Positions 32,904-41,176 of a stretch of DNA of 64,000 bases are shown here, one piece after another. A program made the translations under genes and the position numbers. Source of the DNA: JBCBEX01 sp038528235 (GTDB lineage Bacteria > Bacteroidota > Rhodothermia > Rhodothermales > Rubricoccaceae); contig JBCBEX010000008.1 of the NCBI GenBank assembly GCA_038528235.1, positions 1 to 64,000 of the forward strand, read 5' to 3'. The stretch's first letter is position 1; each line of letters begins with the position of its first letter. The notes under the pieces are model-generated. The model was not told the origin of the DNA. It made no database searches and saw only the letters and a program-made list of their open reading frames with translations.

Positions 32904-35091
32904 CGGATGAAGTAGCGCCCGGCGCAGTCTCGGTGTGCGAGCAGGTCGGATACGTCGAGCAGCCGCGGAATACGTTCCCGCTCTTGGCGCGGCGCTCGAC
33001 GAGCCAACCGCGATGGCAGATGGGGCAGCGCGGCGCCGTGCGTGGATCAAAGAAGGGCATCGTGTGGCGGCACGTTGGGAAGCCGGTGCAGCCATAGAAC
33101 GGCCCCTTCGCTCCGTCGCGGCGGGCAAGGGGTTTGCCACAGCGGGGGCAGCCGAGGCGCGGAGCGTCGTCTTCGGAGGCAACGCTGGTCGCAGGCTGGG
33201 GCGAAGGAACTGCGGAAGCCGGTGGCGATGCGGAGCGTGTGGACGACCGGATGGACGCTCCGGCGGGCGGCTTGCCCGAGGCGAGCGCGGCCTCAGCATC
33301 GTGGAGCGCGGCGAGGAGGCGGTCGTGATAGAACGTGTGCAGCGTGTCTCGGTAGGCGCGCTTGCCCGCCGCGATCTGGTCGAGCGCCTCTTCCATCTTC
33401 GCCGTGAAGCCAAGGTCGAACAGCTTCGGGAAGTGCTGGACGAGCAAATCGCACACGCGCAGCCCGAGGTCGGTGGCGTGCAGGATGCGCTTCTTCAGGT
33501 CGGCGTAGCCTCGGTTCTGAAGCGTGGCGATGGTGGCGCTGTAGGTACTCGGGCGGCCAATGCCATGGCGTTCGAGCGCCTTCACGAGCGACGCCTCCGT
33601 GTAGCGCGGCGGCGGCTTTGTCTGGTGCTTCGTCGTCGCGAGGTCGAGCAGGTTGACGGGCAAGCCTTTGCGCAGCGACTCTGGGAGTCTCTGCTTCCCT
33701 TTGGCAGCCTGCTCCGCATCGTCCTCCCCCGAATCGTCGTGGCTTTCGCCGAGGTCGTAGACGGCGCGGAAGCCGCGGAAGCGCGTCACCTCGCCCTTCG
33801 CTAGGAAGATGAATGCGCCGTCGGTGCTCGCTACCTCGGCGGTCGTGCGGTCCACGACGGCGGGGGCCATCTGGCTCGCGACCGTGCGGTAGAAAATCAG
33901 TTGGTAGAGCTTGTGCTGCTCGGGCGTGAGCCACTTGCGGATGGCCTTCGGTGTGAGGTCGAAGCGCGTCGGGCGGATCGCCTCGTGGGCCTCCTGCGCA
34001 TTTTTTGATTTTTTGCCGTGCCGGTGGGGCGACTTCGGGAGGTAGTCGAGCCCGAGGTCGCGTGCAATCAAATCGCGTATCGACGCGATGGCCACGTCCG
34101 AGATGCGCGTCGAGTCGGTGCGCATGTAGGTGATGAGCCCCACGCGCTCCTCGGTGCTCCGGCTCCCGTCGCCGATCTCGACGCCCTCGAAGAGCTGCTG
34201 CGCGACGCGCATTGTTTGCTTCGGCGACATCCTGAGCCGCGCCGACGCCGCCTGCTGTAAGGTCGAGGTGGTGAACGGCGGCGGCGGCTTGATCCGGGCC
34301 GTCTTCTTCGTGAGCGAGCGCACCGCGTAGAGTCGCATCTCGGCCTCGTCGCGGAGGTGCGCCGCCGTGCCCTCGTCGGGAATCGTGCGCTTGACCTTGC
34401 CCTGCTCGCGTTCGGAGGGGGAGCCTACCTTTTCGCCATAGGCCTCCACGAGCCGCGCACCGAACTGCTCGGCTTTCTTGGACGAAGAGGGCTCCGTGGC
34501 AAACGTCGCGTCGAGCGACCAGTAGTCCTCCGGCGTGAAGTCGGCGATGGCCGTCTCGCGCTCGCAGAGGAGCCGCAGCGCCGCCGTCTGCACGCGGCCC
34601 GCCGAGAGGCCCTGCTCGCCGCGCGCGGTCTTCCAGAGGAACGGGCTGATCGTGTAGCCCACGAGCCGGTCCATCACACGCCGCGCCTGCTGCGCCTCGA
34701 TCAGCGGCCCGTCGAGGCGTCGTGGGGTGCGCACGGCGGCCTGCACGGCGGGCTTGGTGACCTCCTGGAACGTCACGCGCGCGACGTCCTTGCAGACGCG
34801 CTTGAGTGACTCGGCGAGGTGGTAGGCGATGATCTCGCCCTCGCGGTCGGGGTCGGTGGCGAGGAGGATCTGGTCGGCCCGCCGCGCCTCGTCCCGCAGC
34901 GACTTCATCGTCTTCTTCTTCGCCGAGAGCGTCTCGTACTTCGGCTTGAACGTCTTCTCCACGTCCACCGCCACGTCCTTGCGCGGTAGGTCGCGCACGT
35001 GCCCGAGCGACGCACGCACCCGGTAGCCCCGCCCCAGGTAGCCCTGGATCGTCTTGGCCTTCGCGGGCGACTCGACGATGACGAGTTTCAT
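32836..35091 (-). CDS. topA: DNA topoisomerase I (type IA)
   Basis: 751 residues from ATG 35091 (product begins MKLVIVESPAKAKTI); upstream in-frame codons run through word-repeat spacer. A Toprim domain leads (VESPAKAKT, then ATDPDREGEIIAYH). The catalytic Tyr322 lies in GLITYMRTDSTR. Domains 2-4 follow with VGYTISPFLWK and the GRPSTYSATI motif. The C-terminus carries two Cys4 zinc fingers (CPRCGKPLA... and CPICHRGW...), then an Ala/Pro/Arg-rich tail. It relaxes negative supercoils. Its 3' end overlaps the small secreted-protein gene on the other strand. Confidence 0.97.
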   Translation of the reverse strand: MKLVIVESPAKAKTIQGYLGRGYRVRASLGHVRDLPRKDVAVDVEKTFKPKYETLSAKKKTMKSLRDEARRADQILLATDPDREGEIIAYHLAESLKRVCKDVARVTFQEVTKPAVQAAVRTPRRLDGPLIEAQQARRVMDRLVGYTISPFLWKTARGEQGLSAGRVQTAALRLLCERETAIADFTPEDYWSLDATFATEPSSSKKAEQFGARLVEAYGEKVGSPSEREQGKVKRTIPDEGTAAHLRDEAEMRLYAVRSLTKKTARIKPPPPFTTSTLQQAASARLRMSPKQTMRVAQQLFEGVEIGDGSRSTEERVGLITYMRTDSTRISDVAIASIRDLIARDLGLDYLPKSPHRHGKKSKNAQEAHEAIRPTRFDLTPKAIRKWLTPEQHKLYQLIFYRTVASQMAPAVVDRTTAEVASTDGAFIFLAKGEVTRFRGFRAVYDLGESHDDSGEDDAEQAAKGKQRLPESLRKGLPVNLLDLATTKHQTKPPPRYTEASLVKALERHGIGRPSTYSATIATLQNRGYADLKKRILHATDLGLRVCDLLVQHFPKLFDLGFTAKMEEALDQIAAGKRAYRDTLHTFYHDRLLAALHDAEAALASGKPPAGASIRSSTRSASPPASAVPSPQPATSVASEDDAPRLGCPRCGKPLARRDGAKGPFYGCTGFPTCRHTMPFFDPRTAPRCPICHRGWLVERRAKSGNVFRGCSTYPTCSHTETAPGATSSATASAPAPTPASRRRTRPRGSS

Positions 35092-35095
35092 CGGT

Positions 35096-35135
35096 GGTTC
35101 GTGGTCAGTTGTCTGTAGTCCGTTGTTCGTTGAGA
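35096..35135. repeat. Degenerate word-repeat spacer upstream of topA
   Basis: A run of related words built on GTTCGTGG, GTCAGTTGTC and GTCCGTTGTTCGTTG. It is one of several such spacers in the window. Confidence 0.45.
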
Positions 35136-35272
35136 AGCGCGGCACGGTGCGCGAGCGCCTCGTCGTCAACGTCAATGCTCAACGCGCCTATCCCCTTGTT
35201 ACAGGTATGACACGGGGCTGACACGGTAGCGGCTTAGTTTGTGGGACACCCCACAGATTGAGAGCCGCACCG

Positions 35273-36229
35273 ATGCAGAAGTATTCCGTCGCACAGTTTA
35301 TCAAGGAATTTGGCTCTGAGCGGGCATGTGTTGAGTACATCGCCCGCACCCGCTGGCCCGAAGGCATCCCGTGCCCTAATTGCGAGGATCGTACTGAGCA
35401 CTACCTGATTGAGTCTCGCAAGTGCTACGAGTGTAAGGAGTGCGGAACGCAGACGTATCCCACGAAGGATACGATCTTCTTCAAGAGCCGTACACCCCTC
35501 ACGGTCTGGTTCTACGTCGTCTTTCAGATGGCAAAGACGCGCACAGGTGTTAGCGCCAAGCAGATCGAACGCGAGACGGGCGTGACCTACAAGACGGCGT
35601 GGAAGATGTGCCAGAAGGTGCGCGCCGCTCTAGCTGAAGGGACGTTCGAGGCGATGGAAGGCACCGTGGAGGTGGATGAGGTATACATGGGCTCCCGCAA
35701 GCCACGCCGCAAGGGACAGCGCAAGCGGGGACGCGGCACCGTCACGGGCACCATGCCGAAGGTGCCTATCGTCGGGATCGTGGAGCGTGGCAAGGACGGG
35801 ATGCCTACGCGCGTCCGTGCCCGCGTCACCCCGAACGTGAAGCGGGAGACGGTGCTGCCGTTCATCGAAGAGACGGTGGCTGAGGGCTCCCGTGTCTACA
35901 CGGATGAGTTCAACATCTACAGTCCACTCCCTGAACTTGGCTACCGTCACGACTTCGTACGCCACAAGGTCAAGCAGTACGCTACCGAAGTCGTGGACGA
36001 AGAGACGGGCGAAGTCCACAACGTCCACACGAACGCCATTGAAGGCTTCTGGAGCCAAGTCAAGGGCGGCGTGCTCAACGTCCACCGTGGCGTCAGCCCG
36101 AAGTACCTACAGCGCTACGTGGACGAGTTCGCCTTTCGCTACTCCAACGCGAAGGCAGACACTCCGATGTTCCTAGCAATGCTCAGTCACATTGCCTGTG
36201 CTGGATCACCTTCTGCAACGCTTCCTTGA
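35273..36229 (+). CDS. IS1595-family transposase
   Basis: 318 residues from ATG 35273 (product begins MQKYSVAQFIKEFG). An N-terminal zinc ribbon (CPNC then CYECKECG, residues about 35-65) is followed by a helical DNA-binding part (GVSAKQIERETGVTYKTAWKM) and an ISXO2-type DDE/N catalytic domain: VEVDEVYMGSR, VYTDEFNIY and AIEGFWSQVKGG. The length is normal and there is no frameshift, so it may be active. The basic stretch RKPRRKGQRKRGRG lies between the first two acidic motifs. The stop overlaps a possible small minus-strand gene. Confidence 0.93.
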   Translation: MQKYSVAQFIKEFGSERACVEYIARTRWPEGIPCPNCEDRTEHYLIESRKCYECKECGTQTYPTKDTIFFKSRTPLTVWFYVVFQMAKTRTGVSAKQIERETGVTYKTAWKMCQKVRAALAEGTFEAMEGTVEVDEVYMGSRKPRRKGQRKRGRGTVTGTMPKVPIVGIVERGKDGMPTRVRARVTPNVKRETVLPFIEETVAEGSRVYTDEFNIYSPLPELGYRHDFVRHKVKQYATEVVDEETGEVHNVHTNAIEGFWSQVKGGVLNVHRGVSPKYLQRYVDEFAFRYSNAKADTPMFLAMLSHIACAGSPSATLP

Positions 36230-36410
36230 ACTCGGCTTCCGTGATCTCGCCTGCGGCGTGCTCTTCCCTAAGCTTCCGCTCTAGGGTGCTACGCAACGCC
36301 GTGGGCATGTCCATGCCACTGCCAATCTGCTCAGGCATCGGGCTGGGCATCATGGCATCTGACTTGTTCTTTGGTTGGGGCACTAGACCATGCGCTAGTT
36401 GACGGGACAC
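36183..36410 (-). CDS. Possible small SHOCT-like protein
   Basis: 75 residues from a GTG at 36410, or 56 from an ATG at 36353. The C-terminal part (LREEHAAGEITEAEFKEALQ) resembles the SHOCT pattern of a short helix, a Gly-Ile-Thr turn and a second helix. It overlaps the transposase 3' end by 47 nt on the opposite strand, and its GTG start lies within the right flanking repeat. Weak evidence; it may not be expressed. Confidence 0.35.
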   Translation of the reverse strand: MSRQLAHGLVPQPKNKSDAMMPSPMPEQIGSGMDMPTALRSTLERKLREEHAAGEITEAEFKEALQKVIQHRQCD

Positions 36411-36641
36411 CCTTTCTGGGGTACATATATAACACGAACGGCGGAGCCGGTTTCCCGACCCCGCCGTGGTTGCCTGCCCTCGCTACCGGCTGGCCCTGTT
36501 TGCAGATCGCCTCACGGATGACCGCTTCGGCGTCTACTCGCGGGACATGATCCGCTATCCAGCCAAGTAGCAAGTTGTCGAAGGTGGCTCAGACCTTCGA
36601 CAGCAGACAAATAGGCGGGAGCGCCCACGCCGCCCCGTCGA

Positions 36642-36755
36642 TTACCGGCGTTTCGTCACGCGCACCTGAGTGCTAACGCGACGACGCACCGGGCGCACAG
36701 TGACGCGGACCTTAACAGTCCGGCGCACCGTGACGCGAACAACGCGCTTAGGCAT
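36642..36755 (-). CDS. 37-residue Arg/Val/Thr-repeat peptide (candidate)
   Basis: An ATG at 36755 opens 37 codons giving a peptide with recurring R-V-x-V-T units (VRVTVRRTVKVRVTVRP) and about 14 Arg. There is no acidic residue. Strict alternation of basic/polar and valine residues would form an amphipathic cationic strand. No Shine-Dalgarno sequence is evident. It lies between the IS element and the winged-helix-like gene on the same strand, with a hairpin just upstream at 36788-36814. Confidence 0.4.
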   Translation of the reverse strand: MPKRVVRVTVRRTVKVRVTVRPVRRRVSTQVRVTKRR

Positions 36756-36787
36756 TGGATGTACCTGCGTTGGTTAGAGGATAGTTA

Positions 36788-36814
36788 AGGTGCGCCGGTT
36801 GCAGCGGCGCACCT
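36788..36814 (-). terminator. Perfect 10-bp hairpin, probable terminator
   Basis: AGGTGCGCCG / CGGCGCACCT with a 7-nt loop. On the minus strand it is followed by TTAACTAT. It lies 59 bp after the stop of the minus-strand gene at 36873-37535, so it probably ends that transcript. Confidence 0.6.
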
Positions 36815-36872
36815 GGCTACCCTCAACCAATGGGCAAGCGCAGGCGCTCCCATGTATGGGAAAGAACAAAGG

Positions 36873-37535
36873 TCAGGCTGTGATGCCCAGGTATTTTAGG
36901 AGGCTATCCCCCTCGTACTCAAAGCGCAGGGTGCGCCGGTCAGCGTGCTCGACCGCCTCCCCTTGTGGCCTGTAGATCTCGTCAGCGAAACGCAGGTACT
37001 TGAGCGCGTCGCGGTCGTCTAGCAGGAGGCGACCGTCTATACTGAGGTGCACCATGTGGGGCGATCCGTAGAAGATCATATGCGACGCCTCGTTGTAGCG
37101 CGCGCGGATCAACTCCCCCTTCTGCTTGAACATCGTGGAGATCGTGTAGGAGAGCGTATTGACGCTGATGTCGCCCTCGCGTTCGCGCATGAACGCCTCA
37201 ATCTCCGAACGGTGCACAAAACGGTCTAGGCTCTTAATCGCATAGTGGATCTTGTCAGCCGTCGTTCCGCCGTAGTTGGGGTCCTCAACCGTCGGTGTTG
37301 CCACGTCAGGTTCAGCAGATTGCTGCCCGTCGCCCCGGCTCAGCTTATTGACCTCTACAGTTTCCAACGCAGAAACCTCTTCAGCGCCCCCCGTCAGCAG
37401 CAGGCGCACCGCCTCCATAAATCCCTGCGTGTCGGCTGGTAGTTGCCCTCCGTGAAAGGCGGCGAACGAGTTTGCTGCTTCGAGATAAGACTGAAGCTCT
37501 TTGCGTGTCGCAGCGCTAAAAGTCGGGGCGGACAT
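36873..37535 (-). CDS. Hypothetical protein with winged-helix-like region
   Basis: 220 residues, no signal peptide. Residues 1-60 are helical, 60-90 acidic and linker-like. Residues about 95-165 read like a winged helix: DKIHYAIKSLDRFVHRSEI, a recognition-type helix SVNTLSYTISTMFKQKGEL, then wing residues RARYNEASHMIFYG. The last 50 residues are mixed, with EYEGDSLLKYLG at the end. It could be a DNA-binding regulator encoded by the accessory patch beside the IS. It has its own promoter (37567-37596) and probable terminator (36788-36814), so it is a single-gene unit. Confidence 0.65.
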   Translation of the reverse strand: MSAPTFSAATRKELQSYLEAANSFAAFHGGQLPADTQGFMEAVRLLLTGGAEEVSALETVEVNKLSRGDGQQSAEPDVATPTVEDPNYGGTTADKIHYAIKSLDRFVHRSEIEAFMREREGDISVNTLSYTISTMFKQKGELIRARYNEASHMIFYGSPHMVHLSIDGRLLLDDRDALKYLRFADEIYRPQGEAVEHADRRTLRFEYEGDSLLKYLGITA

Positions 37536-37566
37536 GGCGGCTAGTGTGGCGGGTTTGAGTTGCGAT

Positions 37567-37596
37567 CAAAGTACAACCCCAAGAGGGCGACCACAA
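37567..37596 (-). promoter_or_regulatory. Bacteroidota-type promoter of the winged-helix-like gene
   Basis: On the minus strand: TTG (37596-37594), 20 nt, TACTTTG (37573-37567), 31 bp before the start codon at 37535. The geometry equals that of the promoters at 3899 and 51759. Confidence 0.5.
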
Positions 37597-37734
37597 CCAT
37601 ACTAGGCCCCGACTAAAGGGGCACGTTAGTTATCCGGGGGAATGCAGTTGACGGAGACTGCGCTGGGGTGCAAGAAAAGCCCTTCTAGCCCTTTCTTCCC
37701 CCTGTGTGAATAAATAAAGAACGATAGGAGTGCC

Positions 37735-38250
37735 TTAGGCTACCTGTAGCAAGGGGATAGGCGCGATGCTCAAAAGCGTGCGCTCCATGACACGGCAGTC
37801 CGGTTGGATTGGGCAATCGACCCAAACCGATAGGGACTCCTCACCAAGGGGGCCGAAGAAGAGGTCGGGAATGTGGATGGCGGCGACATACGAGCGCTCG
37901 CCTTCAACGACTTCTGAGTAGCGTACGAGGCGTGCGGGCTTGTCGTCCAAGGAGACTAGCGAGTCGTTGTAATTCTCCTGCCCTCTGAACTCAAAACGAT
38001 CAGAGTACAGCCCGTAATCGAAGCTGAGGCTAGCACGCCGGGAGCGGTGCTCGCCTACGACCGAGTCAATCCCTTGCACGTTCTGCTCTGTCAGTGATGG
38101 AGGAAGCAATAGCGAGAATAGTCCCGAGGTTTCTGTACGCTTCCATCGGTCTATCGGCTCAATTGGACGAGGGGCTAGCAGTATGCATCCCGCAAGGATA
38201 TTCGTCGTGGCGAGAAGCAGGCAGAAAAATGAGATCCCACGGGTCGTCAT
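37735..38250 (-). CDS. Putative lipoprotein, unknown
   Basis: 171 residues. Signal peptide with lipobox ILAGC (Cys22), so it is probably lipid-anchored. The mature part has short beta strands with FSLLLPPSL, ASLSFDYGLYSDRF and a Cys pair near the end (VDCPIQPDC). No family was recognised. The start codon (38250-38248) lies inside the left arm of the inverted-repeat element at 38246-38388, so the repeat supplies the first codons and the leader. Codon use looks less GC-biased than in the flanking core genes. Confidence 0.65.
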   Translation of the reverse strand: MTTRGISFFCLLLATTNILAGCILLAPRPIEPIDRWKRTETSGLFSLLLPPSLTEQNVQGIDSVVGEHRSRRASLSFDYGLYSDRFEFRGQENYNDSLVSLDDKPARLVRYSEVVEGERSYVAAIHIPDLFFGPLGEESLSVWVDCPIQPDCRVMERTLLSIAPIPLLQVA

Positions 38251-38388
38251 CCTGAGCGAGCGTAGCGAGTCGAAGAGCTTGCCCTCGCGAACGCGGGGGA
38301 TCCGCGGGACAGTTTCCAGGCCAGGAACGAAGCACCGAGACAGACCTAGATCCTTCGGCTGCGGTCTGCGACCTTCGCTCAGGATGAC
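38246..38388. repeat. 143-bp terminal-inverted-repeat element
   Basis: GTCATCCTGAGCGA (38246-38259) and TCGCTCAGGATGAC (38375-38388) are perfect 14-bp inverted arms. The interior contains GCGAACGCGGGGGATCCGCG and other short hairpins. It has no coding capacity. It resembles the GTCATCCTGAGCGA-type intergenic repeats seen in many bacterial genomes. Confidence 0.7.
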
Positions 38389-38424
38389 ACGATATGTGTA
38401 TGCAATTCAAGGCCATTTACGACG

Positions 38425-38470
38425 CTCCCGCACTTCCTACTTCCCACTTCGAACCTCACACGTCAAAACC
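38425..38470. repeat. Degenerate word-repeat spacer
   Basis: A run of related CACTTCC/TACTTCC/CACTTCGAACC words overlapping the 3' end of the HEAT-cyclophilin gene. Confidence 0.35.
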
Positions 38471-40566
38471 ACGTCGCCTTGCACGACGGCGTCAGCCACG
38501 TCTTGGCCTTCGGCGACGTGGCCGACGGCGGTGTAGCGCCCGTCGAGGTGGGGCTGCGGGGAGTGCGTGACGAAGTACTGGTTGCCTTCGGTGTCCTTCC
38601 CGGCGCTGGCGATGCCGACGGTGCCGGTCGCGTAGCGTGTGCGGGTGAACTCGCTGCGGATGGTGAAGCCGGGCCCGCCGAAGCCGTCGCGGCGGGACGA
38701 GTCGCCGCCCTGGATCACGAAGTTGGGCACGACGCGGTGGAACGGCACGCCGTCGTAGGTGCCCGCTGCGCACAGCCGCGCGAGCGTCTGCGTCGTCTGC
38801 GGCGCCTGCTCGGCGTCCAGCTTCATGACGATCTCGCCGCGTGAGTCACCGGTCTCGGAGACGACCTCAAACGTCAGCGCCGGGTGGCGACCGAGGCGGG
38901 CGAGCACGTCCCAATCGATGCCCGGCGTGGGGGGGAGTGCCTCGCCGATGAGGTTGACCTCCTCCAGCGCCTCAATACGCGTTTCGAGCGCATCAGCGGC
39001 GGCGCGCCGGACGACGGGGTGGCCGTCCACGGCGGCGTCTACGAGGAAGCCGATCACCGTCGAGTCCCGCTTGAACGTGCCGAGCGCGCGGACGATCTCG
39101 ACCATCGGCTCGATGTCGTCGGGGGCCGAGAGCTGCGTGTAGACCCGCTGGAGAAGCGGCGCGGCCCCCAGCGGCGCAAACGTACTGTCAGCTAACGCGG
39201 GAGCGGCGGCGTAGGCGGTGGCGAGGTCGCGACGTTCGAGGGCCTGCTCGAAGGCGGCGTAGTAGCGCGGCGCGAGGTTGGGCTTGGCCGTCTGGTCGCG
39301 CTTCCACCGCGTCTTGAGCGCGTCGAGGGCGGCGTACGCCACACGCGTGTCGTCGTCCTGAGCCTTCTCAAAGAGCAGCCCAAGTGAAGCGTCGTCGTCC
39401 GCCGCCCGTAGCGCTGCGATGCCCGCCGCGAGCGCGAACGGGCTCGTCTGCGCCCGCAGCCACGACTGCGAGTAGTCGATCATCTCGTTCTGCTGGGACC
39501 CGACGAGGATCGGTAGCAAGGCCGCCGAGGTGCGCCAATCAGCGTCGTTGGTGCGGATCCAGGCAAGCGCGCGCGCGGCGAGGAGCGGGGAGCCAGGCTG
39601 CGCGGCAAGGCCTTGCGCTGCCACGAGGCGCACGTGCGGGCTGTCGTCGTCGAGCCCCGTGAAGAGCACGTCGAGGTTGGTCGTGGAGCCCGCCGCCGAG
39701 TCAGCGCGGGCGACGTGCGGAGCAAGCGCTCGGGCCGCGTTCGTGCGAACGCGCCAGTCGGGGCGGTCCGACAGGATCCCCCGGAGCAGCGCGAGGCTAT
39801 CGCCGTCGCCCATCTTGCCGAGAGCAAGCGCGAGGTGCATGAGCGAAGGCTCAGGATCGTTGCTCTGTGTTAGCCGCTGCGCGTTTTCCACAAGCTCATC
39901 ACTGAGCGAGAGCCACGACTCGGTCGAGCGGACGCGGCCGAAGAAATAGGCCGCATTGTGCCGGACGGCAGGGTCGTCGCTGCCTAGGTAGCGAGCAAGC
40001 AGTGCGCTAGCCGAGGGGCTGGTGACGCCGCGCAGACCGTAGCGCGCGAGCGCGAGGGCGTGGCCGGCTTGCTGCGTGGGCGACGAGTCGACCATCTGCA
40101 GCGTCACGAGCTGCCGCAGTGAGAACGCGCTGCCGGTCTTGCCCAGCGCGTCCATGAGTTCGCGGCGGGCGGGGGGCCACGCCTCCGCCGCCAGGGCGTC
40201 GAGGAGGCGGGCCTCGGCGGTCGAATCGGCCGATTGGCCGAGGGCGAAAGCCACGTCGGTACGCACGAGTGGGTCAGCATCGCCCAGGGCGTCGAGGAGC
40301 GCCGGGACGGCCGCTGGGTCTTGCACGGACCCAAGGGCAAATGCAGCCCGTGCACGTACGGCCGCCGACGAATTGCTGAGCGCAGCGCTCAGGGCCGCAC
40401 CGTCCCGGGCGAGTTGGTGCAAGACGACGGCCTGCAGCGCCGAATCGGCGAGGAGCCCATCACTGGCACGGTCAGGTAGTCCCTGCGGAACGGTCCCCCC
40501 CGTAGGCGGGCGGCCCGCACACGCGGCGAGGGTGAACACGAGGAAGGCGAGCAGAAAGCGCGGCAT
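38437..40566 (-). CDS. HEAT-repeat lipoprotein fused to cyclophilin-type peptidyl-prolyl isomerase
   Basis: 709 residues from ATG 40566 (product begins MPRFLLAFLVF), with lipobox LAAC. Residues about 25-540 are HEAT/PBS-type helical repeats: LSNSSAAVRARAAFALG, VPALLDALGDADPLVRTDVA and similar units. The last 165 residues are a cyclophilin domain: EIVMKLDAEQAPQTTQTLARL, GVPFHRVVPNFVIQGGD with the catalytic Arg, GTVGIASAGKDT, NQYFVTHSPQPHLDGRYTAVG. The protein is probably outer-membrane-anchored in the periplasm and helps fold exported proteins, with the solenoid binding clients. An upstream Met (40743) would abolish the signal peptide and is rejected. It is divergent from the cupredoxin gene. 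Confidence 0.92.
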   Translation of the reverse strand: MPRFLLAFLVFTLAACAGRPPTGGTVPQGLPDRASDGLLADSALQAVVLHQLARDGAALSAALSNSSAAVRARAAFALGSVQDPAAVPALLDALGDADPLVRTDVAFALGQSADSTAEARLLDALAAEAWPPARRELMDALGKTGSAFSLRQLVTLQMVDSSPTQQAGHALALARYGLRGVTSPSASALLARYLGSDDPAVRHNAAYFFGRVRSTESWLSLSDELVENAQRLTQSNDPEPSLMHLALALGKMGDGDSLALLRGILSDRPDWRVRTNAARALAPHVARADSAAGSTTNLDVLFTGLDDDSPHVRLVAAQGLAAQPGSPLLAARALAWIRTNDADWRTSAALLPILVGSQQNEMIDYSQSWLRAQTSPFALAAGIAALRAADDDASLGLLFEKAQDDDTRVAYAALDALKTRWKRDQTAKPNLAPRYYAAFEQALERRDLATAYAAAPALADSTFAPLGAAPLLQRVYTQLSAPDDIEPMVEIVRALGTFKRDSTVIGFLVDAAVDGHPVVRRAAADALETRIEALEEVNLIGEALPPTPGIDWDVLARLGRHPALTFEVVSETGDSRGEIVMKLDAEQAPQTTQTLARLCAAGTYDGVPFHRVVPNFVIQGGDSSRRDGFGGPGFTIRSEFTRTRYATGTVGIASAGKDTEGNQYFVTHSPQPHLDGRYTAVGHVAEGQDVADAVVQGDVVLTCEVRSGK

Positions 40567-40696
40567 AGACGGCGGGGCAGGGGAGCGGGACGGACCAAGA
40601 AACGAACAGCGCTGGGAGAACGTGCGGGCGCCGAACCCTGCGAGGCGCCGAGAGTATCGCACCGCCCCCACGCATTCACACCCACTCCTGATTCCG

Positions 40697-41176
40697 ATGC
40701 AACGAGCTCTCCTTTTCCTCTTCAGCGCGGTCCTCGTGGCCACCCTCGCCGCGTGTGGCGGCGGTGCCGATAGCAGCGAAGCCGCTGGCGGTGACTATCC
40801 CGACGGAGCCATCGTCATCCGGCCGGTTGGCAACGAGATGCGCTATGCCCAAACCGAGTTCACCGTCGATGCGGGCCAAGAGGTCACCGTCGTCTTCGAA
40901 AACACGGCCACGAGCCCCGCGATGCAGCACAACGTGCTCATCCTCAACTCGGACAACGACGAAGACGTCGAGCGCGTCGGCATCGCGGGCATGACCGCCG
41001 GCGACAACGGCTACGTCCCCGACGACCCCGCGGTGTTCGCCTACACGCCGATGTCGCAGCCCGGCCAGACCGTGCAGGTCACCTTCACCGCGCCAACGGA
41101 GCCCGGCCGCTACCGCTACATCTGCACCTTCCCCGGACACTACTCGATCATGCAGGGCGTGATGATCGTCGCGTAG
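40697..41176 (+). CDS. Azurin/auracyanin-like cupredoxin lipoprotein
   Basis: 159 residues from ATG 40697. Lipobox LAACGGG gives a lipid-anchored mature form. A single cupredoxin domain follows: FTVDAGQEVTVVFEN, the first Cu ligand His in MQHNVLIL, and the C-terminal CTFPGHYSIMQG carrying Cys, His and Met in type-1 copper spacing. It is a periplasmic electron carrier, probably to a terminal oxidase or denitrification enzyme encoded elsewhere. The frame is open far upstream, overlapping the HEAT-cyclophilin gene on the other strand; that part is not coding. Confidence 0.93.
   Translation: MQRALLFLFSAVLVATLAACGGGADSSEAAGGDYPDGAIVIRPVGNEMRYAQTEFTVDAGQEVTVVFENTATSPAMQHNVLILNSDNDEDVERVGIAGMTAGDNGYVPDDPAVFAYTPMSQPGQTVQVTFTAPTEPGRYRYICTFPGHYSIMQGVMIVA

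Larger units (their letters stand above)
35235..36413 (+). mobile_element. IS1595-family insertion (boundaries uncertain)
   Basis: The transposase gene is flanked by TAGTTTGTGGGACACCCC (35235-35252) and TAGTTGACGGGACACCCT (36396-36413). These match at 14 of 18 positions but in direct, not inverted, orientation. True terminal inverted repeats and a target duplication were not identified, so the ends are provisional. The insertion sits between topA and an accessory patch. Confidence 0.55.

Noticed and set aside
36331..36573. 80-codon minus-strand frame after the transposase
   Set aside because: Runs through the flanking repeat and has no protein-like pattern.
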